DNA of 64,000 nt from Rhizophagus irregularis (Eukaryota > Glomeromycota > Glomeromycetes > Glomerales > Glomeraceae). Where the stretch lies: positions 1,240,001 to 1,304,000 of the forward strand of contig NC_089455.1 of assembly GCF_026210795.1 (NCBI RefSeq). Direction: 5' to 3'. Shown here piece after piece: positions 54,401-64,000 of the stretch (the stretch's first letter is position 1; every line of letters starts with the position of its first letter). A program made the position numbers and the translations under genes. The notes below the pieces were generated by a model. That model did not search any database. It had not been told where the DNA came from and saw only the letters and a list, made by a program, of their open reading frames with translations.

Positions 54401-55096
54401 TTAGCTTTTCTTTTCTTCAAAATGAGAATGATGATAGGGACGATAAAAAGGGGATTGTTCCAGCTGTTGTTGCTCTGACTCTGCTTTTTCTTCGTTCATA
54501 TTTAGCCTTTCCTCATGTCTCTGTGTTTCTTTCTCAAGTTGTCTACGTAATTTAAGTTGTTCTTGTTGCTTTTGTCTGCGTTCTTTATCTTCTTTGATAT
54601 TTTCCAAAGCAGCAGCTTTTTGAAGTTCTCCAGCTATTTTTTCTCTCTCTTGCATTCGTCTTACAGCTTCAGCATGCTCAGTAACCTTTTTCAAATAATC
54701 TTTAAGTAATTCTTGAGCAATTTCCAATCTTTCTATTTGTCTAAGAAATAATTCATCACTGATTTTCTTACTACCATCTTTACAAACGGGAGAAGTATTT
54801 TTTAATTCTAAAATAAAAAATTTTTCAAACTCTACAACTTTTGATTTAAACCCGATTTTAACGAGAAATTCTCTACCGCCGGTGATTTGCAAAACATTAG
54901 AGTTAATCAGATTATTTTTTTCAGGTAATTTACGAAATTTTTCATTGTAAGGTTCTTCTAAAATATTATTTAATATTCGTAATAAGGTTGAAATACACTT
55001 TTGTGATATTAGAGGTGGATTGTGACGTGAAATTTGTTTAATTATAATTTCTTCATAAAGAAATTTTTGAAATTCTTTCATTTCTGGTGAACTCAT
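54401..55096 (-). CDS. PUB-domain and coiled-coil protein (likely Cdc48/p97 cofactor)
   Basis: Single exon, 231 residues. Residues about 28-100 are a PUB domain (CISTLLRILNNILEEPYNEKF RKLP, VLQITGGREFLVKIGFKSK, EFEKFFIL). PUB domains bind the C-terminal tail of the AAA ATPase p97/Cdc48, as in peptide N-glycanase and UBXN6. Residues about 125-215 are a charged Glu/Gln/Arg coiled coil. There is no transglutaminase or UBX domain, so it is a stand-alone adaptor. Divergent from ANCHR, 158 bp between starts. Confidence 0.82.
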   Translation of the reverse strand: MSSPEMKEFQKFLYEEIIIKQISRHNPPLISQKCISTLLRILNNILEEPYNEKFRKLPEKNNLINSNVLQITGGREFLVKIGFKSKVVEFEKFFILELKNTSPVCKDGSKKISDELFLRQIERLEIAQELLKDYLKKVTEHAEAVRRMQEREKIAGELQKAAALENIKEDKERRQKQQEQLKLRRQLEKETQRHEERLNMNEEKAESEQQQLEQSPFYRPYHHSHFEEKKS

Positions 55097-55254
55097 TTTA
55101 TTGAGTGGAGAGAATTCCGGTGTCTGAGAAACACGGGTTTCTATGTAAAAGATCGACTCGGAAAAACTTATAATTGGTTAAAATGATATTCATGGGAGGT
55201 TATACAAGTTATAAAATGGAAAATTGTAACAGAGAGAGCTATTTTCTATTAAAA

Positions 55255-56301
55255 TGCCCAGAGATAACAAAGATAATTTAACGTAAATATTATTTTATTA
55301 TTTTAATGATATATTTTGATAAATTTTCTAACATAATGCTTTAAAGTGAAGAAGAATTAGTTGAGCGATTTGCAAAACTATTCGGACATAAACCAAGTTC
55401 CAACAAAAATATAGCGAAAACAAGCACTTCGGTAATAGATTTGACAAAAAGTTCTTCGCATATTGATTCATTTTTTCCTTCGACGTCAAATTTAAAAAAT
55501 ACAAATGATTTTCAATATAAATTACCAATAGAGAAGGGATTTGATGAAAAAGAGGCAAGTTAAATTTATCAAATTAATAAATTCCTTAATTTTATTCTAA
55601 ACTCTTTAATTGACATCAGGTTGAAAAATTATCAATGTCGGAACCCTTAAATACTCCGATCCTCATAAATTATGATGATCAAAAAAAATTAAATAAAGTA
55701 ATGACGGAATTTCTAGGTGAAGAATTTACACCCTCAAATAAAAACTTTGATGAAAATGATGATGCAACACGTTTAATTAAAGAAATACAAGATGAAATAA
55801 ACTTAGAATCAAAATATAAAGATAATTTATATGAATTAAAAGAAAAGAAAGAACAAGATTTTATTGAATTAGAAAAAAGATACAAAGAATTTAAAATACA
55901 TGCTACCAATGAAAATATTTCAAATAAAAATAATATTAGTATTAGTAGTTTGGGTCCTCCGCCTAAACCAATTGATTTATCGGAATTTGGATTAGATGAC
56001 TATGATCTTAATAATTGGTGCTGTAAGTATTAATCGTATTAATTTTTAATTATAGTAATTTGCTAACTTTTTTTTTTCAATTAGGTATTTGTAATGAAGA
56101 TGCGATTATAAAATGTAGAGATTGTGATGGAGATTTATATTGTCAATCATGTTTCAACGAAGGTAATAAAAGAAATTTTTTTTGAATTTTCTCCAATTTT
56201 TCTCTAATTTTCAACTTTCTTATTTAGGACATCTTGGATCTCATTCAGATTATGAAATGAAACAACATAAATTCGAAGTATATAATAGACGCATGAATTA
56301 A
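55255..56301 (+). CDS. ZFYVE19: ANCHR/ZFYVE19-like abscission checkpoint protein
   Basis: Exons 55255-55283, 55347-55554, 55620-56022, 56085-56162 and 56228-56301 give 263 residues. The N-terminus [16 protein letters not shown], the helix [16 protein letters not shown] and the C-terminal Cys/His module [30 protein letters not shown] match the B-box-like zinc domain of ANCHR. Animal ANCHR holds VPS4 at the midbody to delay abscission. The animal N-terminal FYVE finger is absent. The second intron is GC-AG (GAG|GCAAGT at 55555). Its stop is 12 bp from the stop of VFA1 on the other strand. Confidence 0.85.
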
Positions 56302-56313
56302 TCTAAATTGAAA

Positions 56314-56951
56314 TTATTGTAAAGAATTTTTAGGCACGTTCGGCAATTTACTTAAAATCTTTTGAGCTTCCTCTTTTTGACGCTTTTTATTTAATTTATC
56401 TTCTCTTAAATAAAAAATATTGCTATGTAATTTATATTGTTTAGGTTTAGTTGATTTAGGTGGTTGTGGTTGTTCTGGTGATTTAGGTGTTGCAACTTGC
56501 TGTTTATCCTCCGTTTGTTCTTTTATATTATCTTCTTTTCCTTCTTGCTGTTTACTTTCTACTTTTGTAGAATCATTTGATTTATCTTTTTCTTGATTAA
56601 TATCAGGATCAGATTTAGATTTTGAAGAATCGTCCTTTTGCGAAATGCTTACTCTTGTTGATTGAACAACAGGTAATTTGGGTTCCGGTTCCGGTTCCGG
56701 AATAGGTGTAGCAAATCCTCTATCACTTAAATGACTAGAAAATATAATTATTAAATTAATATTTCTCAAGTATTTATAACTATTCTTGAAATCCTAAGTT
56801 TCGTAAATATTCAGTACCTCTCGCAAGTATAAAACCAATCTAACCCATTATCAGTTCTTAAAACGGAACTCGTATATTTATTACATATAAAACATGGTTT
56901 GTCTGTTGTTGCAATTCTATGCGTATATAAATTAATTAATTGTTCTGACAT
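56314..56951 (-). CDS. VFA1: Vps4-associated protein 1 (Vfa1)
   Basis: Exons 56951-56818 and 56734-56314 give 184 residues. The N-terminus has the Vfa1 zinc motif: HRIATTDKPCFICNKYTSSV and WFYTCESHLSDRGFATP, the last formed across the splice. A Lys/Glu/Ser-rich linker leads to a basic C-terminal helix (KLNKKRQKEEAQKILSKLP), the part that in yeast binds the Vps4 MIT domain and stimulates its ATPase. It works in ESCRT-III disassembly at endosomes. Confidence 0.9.
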
Positions 56952-57331
56952 TTTCTAACATGTTTAGAAAGACTGGAAAAGAGCTCGCTTTTTATGGAGC
57001 GTTTAAATCACGTGGAAAGCATTAACTTAATTGTGATTGGTTCGTAGGGAAGCAATTAAAGCAATTATAAAAAACATTTGTATGGCAAATTATTATAATA
57101 ATATTATATTAACTCTAACTTTACATGAATTATAAATTCTAAATTCTATGAGAACATTGTTTTTCTTCAAAATAAATTCCATATATCTAATACAAATACA
57201 AATAAAAACATCTACGATAATATTCCATTTAAACTCTTGCCTTACCAAATAAATACTGCTTATCCCTTAAAACTTTTTTCAAAAATAAAGAAACGAATGA
57301 ATAATTCCTAATATTATTATTAAAACATTGA
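56952..57331. other. Spacer VFA1 / ArfGAP
   Basis: 380 bp with the VFA1 promoter and the ArfGAP 3' end, both genes running leftward. A/T-rich; no motif identified. Confidence 0.45.
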
Positions 57332-58938
57332 TTACCAACTATTCCATTCATCATCCCAAACATTATCTTTCTTAATTACTTCATTTCTTCTTCTAGTTGT
57401 GATAGAACCAGACGAAGAAACTTTAGGCGAAGAAGTTCTTGTATTATTGTTATTATTAAAAGGAGAATTTCTTCCACTACCAGAAGGAGAATTTCTTTGC
57501 TGATAATGATTAATAGTATCTGCAAAAAAATCATTATCTCCATTATCATTATCATTATTATAAGAAGAACGATCGTTATAAGAAGAATTATCTGATATAG
57601 GAGAATAATTTTGCCTAGCTGAAAATGAGGATTGATTTGAAGAAATGCTCGATATAGTGGAGATACCTCTTGAGGCAGTTTCACTAACGGTTTTACCAAT
57701 CCAGGCTCCATAACCTGCAACCTGTGAAGTGAATTCAGGATCTCTTACTTTTTCTGTTGTAGGTTTAATCACACGTTCATTAACGGTTTGTCCTAAGGTT
57801 TCAGCTCCTTGAGCTGCCAATTTTGCTCCTTCTGCGACATGATGGCCAAGGAAATTTAATCCTTTTGTGAAGGCTTTAACAGGATCATTCATTAATTCAT
57901 CTAAATCTGGTACTGAAGCACTTGAGGATGATGTATTTTCATTTGCAAATGCTGGATTACCAAACCCTGTATATTTTCCTCCCTGATTTGGCGGCAAATT
58001 ATCCGATCGTGTTTCATTTGCTCTTCCCAAACTTGCAAAATATTCCTCATTTTTTGTTTTATTACCAGAAGAGGAAAAACTGTTACTATTATTTAGGCTA
58101 CTTAAATCTCCGCTAGATCCATTAGATTGATATGAAGATGTTGGTCGTACACTAGCAGCACCGACACTATTCCGATTTGATGATCGATTACTGTTAGATG
58201 ATGATGGCCGACTTGGCATTTTCCCAGAACTTTGTGCAGATGGTGTCCATTTTCTCCCTTCACATTTTGCTGTCAACTGAAAAAAAAAAAAGATATTAGA
58301 ATGAGATGATTTTTTTCATTTAAAAATATAAAATAATTTAAAAACCTTTTCACGATATTCAGTTGCAAATTTACTATGATATTTATCTTTTAAAGACATT
58401 TCAGGATAATATTCTGATGATGCCTCACAAAATTCTCTCCATTCAGTATTTCCTCCAAGCTATATTATAGTCAAAAATAGTAATAATTAAAATTTTTTTT
58501 TTAGAATTTTAGAATTCGGTTATTGCTACTTTTTATCATATATATTGATAACGCATTATTGTATCCTAATGACTTACTTTCATCTTTTTAATTTGATCAT
58601 CATACCATTTATCCATGGTTATCGAGCGAACAAAACTTATTATCAACAGAAATTAGCTTAAACTCATCTCAAAAGAAAGTTACATAAATAATACATTATT
58701 AAACTTTACCTAACATGAACACCAAAAGACCTATGAACTCCAGAGCATTCTAAACAAATAAATATTCCAAAAGAAACCGATGCCCATTGTGGATTAGGTG
58801 CTCCACAATCAACACAATTCTAAATATGTAAGTTTTAAATTTGATTATTAAAAAGAAAGGTCAATTCAGTTAAAAACATACTTTATTTCCATTTTGCCTT
58901 TGTATCTCATATAATACTTGTTTGTATTCTGCTGCCAT
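57332..58938 (-). CDS. GCS1: ArfGAP, Gcs1/ARFGAP1 type
   Basis: Exons 58938-58882, 58819-58710, 58635-58578, 58460-58346 and 58276-57332. The ArfGAP zinc finger [24 protein letters not shown], the catalytic-arginine region ([22 protein letters not shown]) and GGNTEW are clear; the long Ser/Asn-rich tail has a putative amphipathic lipid-packing stretch ([20 protein letters not shown]). It stimulates GTP hydrolysis on Arf1 in COPI traffic. Exon 4 has one base too many: GAATGGG (complement of CCC at 58440-58442) shifts GGNTEW out of frame with [14 protein letters not shown]. This is either an assembly error in a G run or a real lesion. Confidence 0.85.
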
Positions 58939-59178
58939 TTTTTTAGATTATTAGTTTGTAGAGGTTTATTTTATTAAACTTCGACGACAGTGTGGTCTCA
59001 AGTGGTATAATATGTATGATCTGCATCTCCTGCATGATGCAGATCAAAAGAACAAAAAAATGTGTTTACTTGTTAATGGATGATTTGATCATTTTTTTGA
59101 GACATTGTGACAAAGTACCTTTTATGCATTATTGTTTTTTTTTCTTTCCTTAAATTGGCATATAAATAAATTAAAATT

Positions 59179-62100
59179 ATGTCAAGCAGCAACAATTTTC
59201 CCGATAGGCTGTCAAATAATAACAGTCAACTTCTCAATCGTCCATTTCCCAAAAGTTTTATTGAGGCAAAAGAAATTATATTTGAGACAGTTTATTTTTG
59301 TTATATTGAATTAAACCAAGCTTTTCAAGCACTTTGGGCATTAATTAGTACTACATTTACGCTAATGAGTAATAAATCCCCAACTGAACTTGTTAAAGAT
59401 ATTGTCAATAAAACAACAGAAGTTTCAAGCAAAGCTATAGACTATGTTGTGAATCATGAAATTATTGGAAATGCTGCTTATCTTATCAGTAAAGAAAAAA
59501 ATACAAATGCATCCCCAGATGCCGAACCAAAAATAGGTCCGGATGCTATTGATGACATTAATAATAAAGACGCGACTACTCCTTTAAACAAAAATTTTAT
59601 TACAAGTGGATTAAATGATGAACGTTCCATCTCCTTAAATGGAGTAGACCTTAATACTTATCTTAAAGAACAGCTTACTAAACGTATTATGTTTCTTGAT
59701 GGTGGAATGGGTACTATCATTCAGTCGCTAAAACTCTCCGAAGAAGATTTTCGAGGAGAGAGATTTAAAGACCATTCACATGATTTAAAAGGGAATAATG
59801 ACATTTTGGTTTTAACACAACCCGAACATATTAAGAATATACATATTGCATATTTAGAGGCTGGGGCTGATTTCGTTGAATCGAATACTTTTTGTAGTAC
59901 ATTTATTAGTCAAGCGGATTATGCTTGTGAGAAATATGCTTATGAATTAAATAAAGAAGCTGCTAGACTAGCAAAGGAAGCATGTATTGAAGTAAGACTT
60001 CAACTAAAAGATAAAAGATGTCATTTATTTAAATTCATCAACTTACATATTTTAATAAATAATCAGGTTACAGCTCGAGATCCAAGCAAACCGAGATTTG
60101 TCTGTGGTGCGCTCGGACCAACCAATCGTACATGTTCCATTTCACCATCTGTAGAAAATCCTGCTTATCGTAATGTCACTTTCGATGAGTTGGTTGAAGC
60201 ATATTCGGAACAAGCTAGGGGTTTATTAGACGGTGGAGCCGACATTTTATTAGTAGAAACTATTTTTGATACTTTGAATGCAAAGGTGAGTCTTATAATC
60301 TTTTTTAGATTTTTTTAAGAATAAATAATTAAAAATTAAATTTAAAAGGCGGCACTATATGCAATTGACTTGTTATTTGAAGAAGGAAGCTATAAAAGGA
60401 CTCCAATTTTTGTATCTGGTACAATTGTTGACCAATCTGGACGCACCCTTAGTGGTCAAACCGGAGAAGCTTTTGTCAGTAGTATCAATCATTCAAATCC
60501 TCTTGCAATTGGATTAAATTGTGCTTTGGGTGCTGAGCAAATGAAACCGTTTGTTCAAAATATCGCAAAATTTACAAGTTCATTTGTAATTTGTTATCCA
60601 AATGCTGTAAGTAATTGTTAAATTTTCATAATAAATCTCAATATATTATTATTAATTTTTCCTGGCGATTTCACGTACATAGGGTCTGCCTAATACGTTT
60701 GGAGATTATGACGAGACACCTGAGATGATGTCAAAAGCAGTTGCAGAATTTGCAAAAGAGGGTTTAATTAATATTTTGGGTGGATGTTGTGGTACAACAC
60801 CAGATCATATAAAAGCTATTGTTAAGGCTTGTTCGCAATATAAACCTAGAGTTCCGCCACCGAATTTACAGTTAGAGAGTATGATTATTTCTGGGTTAGA
60901 AGTGTTAAAAGTTAGCAAAGAAACAAACTTTGTAAATATAGGAGAACGCTGTAATGTTGCTGGGTCAAGAAAGTTTGCTCGTCATATTTTGAAAGGAGAA
61001 TATGAAGAAGCAATAACAATAGCAAGATCACAAGTTGAAAATGGAGCACAAATCATTGATGTTAATATGGATGAGGGCATGTTAGATGGAAAAGCCGCTA
61101 TGACTAAATTTTTGAATTTAATCGCTAGTGATCCAGATATTTCTAGAGTATGTAAAAACGATCATTCAACTTTAATATTCCTTGTATTTTAATATTTAAG
61201 TTAATTGATTTAGGTCCCAATAATGGTTGATTCTTCAAATTTTGAAGTGGTCTTAGCAGGATTGAAATGTGCACAAGGAAAATGTATTGTAAATAGTATA
61301 AGTTTAAAAGAAGGACCTGAGGATTTCATTAAAAAGGCCAAGATTATTAGAAGATTTGGTGCTGCTGTAGTCGTTATGGCTGTAAGTTTATATATTTTTT
61401 ATTTTATTTATTTACTTATTTTTTTTAGTTATATTATTTGTAAATAATGACTAACTAGAATATATTCAAACGTACAATTTAGTTTGATGAAACAGGTCAA
61501 GCTGATGTCAAAGAACGTAAAGTTGAAATATGTAAAAGATCATATGAAACCTTAACAGAAATAGTTGGATTTAATCCTAATGATATTATTTTTGGTAAAA
61601 CTACTAAGATTTCCTTTATTAAAAAAATATTTTTTTTATCAGACTCAATGAATACTTCTTTTTTTATGCTGAAACAGATCCAAATATTTTAACTATTTGT
61701 ACTGGTATGGAAGAGCATAATAATTTCGGCGTGGAATTTATTGAAGCAACAAGAGAAATTAAACGAACTTTACCAGGTGCAAAGGTATTATGACCAATGA
61801 AAAAATTGGTGGACTATTATATTTCTGAAAATTTATCTTATCAAATAAACAATTTTATTTCTTAGGTTAGTGGTGGTATATCTAATTTATCGTTTTCATT
61901 TCGTGGAATGGATAAAGTTAGAGAAGCCATGCACAGTGTATTCTTATATCATGCGATTCAGGCAGGTATGTGGTTAATATTTTTTTATTTCTTTATTTTT
62001 GTTTATGTTTCAAATTTTCTCTCTTTTTATAGGCCTTGATATGGGAATTGTAAATGCTGGTTTCTTAACCATTTATGATGATATTCCAAAAGATTTGCTT

Positions 62101-64000
62101 GAACTTTGTGAAAATGCATTATGGAATCGTGACTCTGATGTTACAGAAAAAATGTTAAATTATGCACAAAAGCATGGCAAAGAGACTAAAAAAGAAGCAA
62201 ATGAGGAAGAATGGAGAAAGGAAAATGTAAAATCCAGAATTTCTTATGCTTTAGTTAAGGGAATTACAAAATATATTATTGAAGACACTGAAGAAGCTAG
62301 GCAAAGTGTAAGTAATAATTTGGTATAAATTAAATGAAAATATGGCTAAAGTAAGTCTCAATTGTTAGTATTCAAGACCTTTAGAAGTTATAGAAGGTCC
62401 CTTAATGAATGGTATGAGTGTTGTTGGTGATTTATTTGGAAAAGGTGAGTAGTCAAATTATATAAATTTCATTAGTTTATACACTAATGTGTAAATTTTC
62501 ATAGGTAAAATGTTCTTACCACAAGTTATAAAATCTGCACGGTTAGTAATTTTATTCCATTATATAATTCTTTTATTATTTAATTTTCTAATTATTATTT
62601 TATAGTGTTATGAAAAAAGCAGTAGCGCATTTAATTCCTTATATGGAAGAAGAACGTTTAGCAAATCTTGCAAAACTTGGTGGTGAAGATTCAGGTCCTA
62701 CACACGCAGGAGTGGTTGTTATAGCTACTGTAAAAGGAGACGTTCATGATATCGGTAAAAATATTGTTGGTGTTGTACTTGGTTGTAATAATTACAAAGT
62801 ATGATTTATTCATTTTATTTAAAAAAAACGAATTTTATTTATATTTAAATATCTTTATTTATTATTTTTATTAATTGTTATATTTATAGGTTATTGATTT
62901 AGGTGTAATGACACCTTGTGAAAAAATTATATCAACAGCTTTAAAAGAAAAGGCTGATATTATTGGTTTATCAGGGTTGATAACGCCTTCATTAGATGAA
63001 ATGATAACAGTTGCGAAAGAAATGGAAAAACAAAATTTAGATGTAATTTTTTTTTAACTATTATATACCTCACATACTTTATCATTATATATTAATTTTA
63101 CTAATTAATTTATTAGATTCCATTATTAATTGGAGGAGCTACAACTTCTAAAGCACATACAGCAGTGAAAATTTCTCCTCAATATAGCAAACCTACTATT
63201 CATGTTTTGGATGCTTCAAAAAGTGTAGTTGTAGTATCAAACTTATTGGATAAAAAACTAAAAGAAGATTTTTGGGAAGATATAGCCGAAGAATATCAAG
63301 AAATTAGAGAAGATCATTATGCTTCTTTACAAAACCAAAAATATTTACCTTTACAAATAGCAAGAGAAAAAGGGTTTAAAATTGATTGGACTAAACAACC
63401 TTTTCCTATTAAACCATCATTTATTGGCAAACGAGTATTCACAAATTATGATTTAAAAAGAATTTCAGAATTTATTGATTGGAATCCTTTTTTTCAAGTT
63501 TGGTAAGTTTTGTCATAATAATATTTTCATTATGAATATATTATTTAACTATTTAAAAATATTTAGGCAATTAAGAGGAAGATATCCTAATCGTGGATTT
63601 CCAAAAATTTTTAATGATGAACATGTTGGTAAGTTATTACTTTAAAAATATTTCACTTAATTGTATTAACATTAAACCTAATTTTAGGTTTGGAAGCTAA
63701 AAAAATATATGAAGAAGCATTAATTTTTATCAAAAAAATTATTGATGAAAAATTATTTACTGCTAAGGGTATTGTTGGAATTTATCCTGGTATATATTTT
63801 CTTTTTTTATTTTATCACATTATATTTTATCATTATTTATTATTATAAATATATTTATTATTTTAAATAATAGCTAATAGTATTGATGATGATATTCAGG
63901 TATATAAATTAATTAATTTTTATTATTTATTGTATAAAATTATTAAATTAAATTAATTTTTTATTTAATATAAAGATATATGATGAGGAATCACGAAGTA
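59179..64000 (+). CDS. MTR: Cobalamin-dependent methionine synthase, 3' end beyond window
   Basis: Eighteen exons visible: 59179-59991, 60067-60285, 60349-60606, 60683-61147, 61214-61381, 61483-61594, 61678-61784, 61866-61965, 62033-62307, 62369-62444, 62505-62541, 62606-62798, 62890-63042, 63117-63502, 63567-63628, 63688-63789, 63874-63899 and 63976 on. Domains: homocysteine (MFLDGGMGT; zinc Cys in GLNCALG and [11 protein letters not shown]), methyltetrahydrofolate ([29 protein letters not shown]), cobalamin cap and Rossmann ([16 protein letters not shown] with the DxHxxG His that coordinates cobalt; [23 protein letters not shown]), and the start of the AdoMet activation domain ([20 protein letters not shown]). 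It remethylates homocysteine using B12. About 160 residues precede the first domain, against about 28 in human. Confidence 0.96.

Overview
This is a window of very AT-rich eukaryotic nuclear DNA with small GT-AG introns. About 16 conserved housekeeping genes sit in two compact islands, separated by transposon-rich deserts. Three features point to a fungus of an early-diverging lineage: fungal-type genes (DBP3, SRP40/NOLC1, VFA1, an RPA34-like subunit), 'animal-like' genes missing from most Dikarya (cobalamin-dependent methionine synthase, RSPRY1, CHIP/STUB1, ANCHR/ZFYVE19, CASC3/Barentsz), and dense decayed DNA transposons. An arbuscular mycorrhizal (Glomeromycotina, Rhizophagus-like) genome fits best. 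That assignment is inference; no species marker was read.

Layout. (1) 1-10.4 kb: repeats. A foldback element (about 1.35-6.6 kb) holds a Tigger/pogo transposon with a TA duplication, which in turn holds a hAT-type MITE with an 8-bp duplication. A second decayed pogo transposase follows. (2) 10.4-33.1 kb, gene island 1: G3BP/Bre5-like NTF2-RRM protein, DBP3 helicase, CASC3/Barentsz, SRP40/NOLC1, NAA50, a 1263-residue LRR protein, a small ORF, an RPA34-like protein, APC11, RSPRY1 and CHIP. (3) 33.1-53.2 kb, transposon desert: a broken LINE-like fragment carrying nested insertions, a 5.3-kb two-gene DNA transposon of a type I cannot name, a 2.9-kb hAT element sitting inside a tRNA-headed repeat, many MITEs, and a second Tigger copy broken by three further insertions. 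(4) 53.2-64 kb, gene island 2: centrin, a PUB-domain protein, ANCHR, VFA1, an ArfGAP and the first 17 exons plus part of the 18th of cobalamin-dependent methionine synthase, which runs off the window.

How the genes relate. Several pairs are divergent with 150-410 bp between starts (DBP3/CASC3, NOLC1/NAA50, RPA34/APC11, RSPRY1/CHIP, PUB/ANCHR, ArfGAP/MetH). Others converge almost stop-to-stop (ANCHR and VFA1 are 12 bp apart). Themes recur: ribosome and RNA biology (DBP3, NOLC1, RPA34, CASC3, the NTF2-RRM protein), ubiquitin ligases (APC11, RSPRY1 and CHIP are consecutive), and AAA-ATPase partners (PUB-domain protein, ANCHR, VFA1). Exon joins were worked out by hand from splice motifs, reading phase and family conservation, and have not been tested against transcripts.
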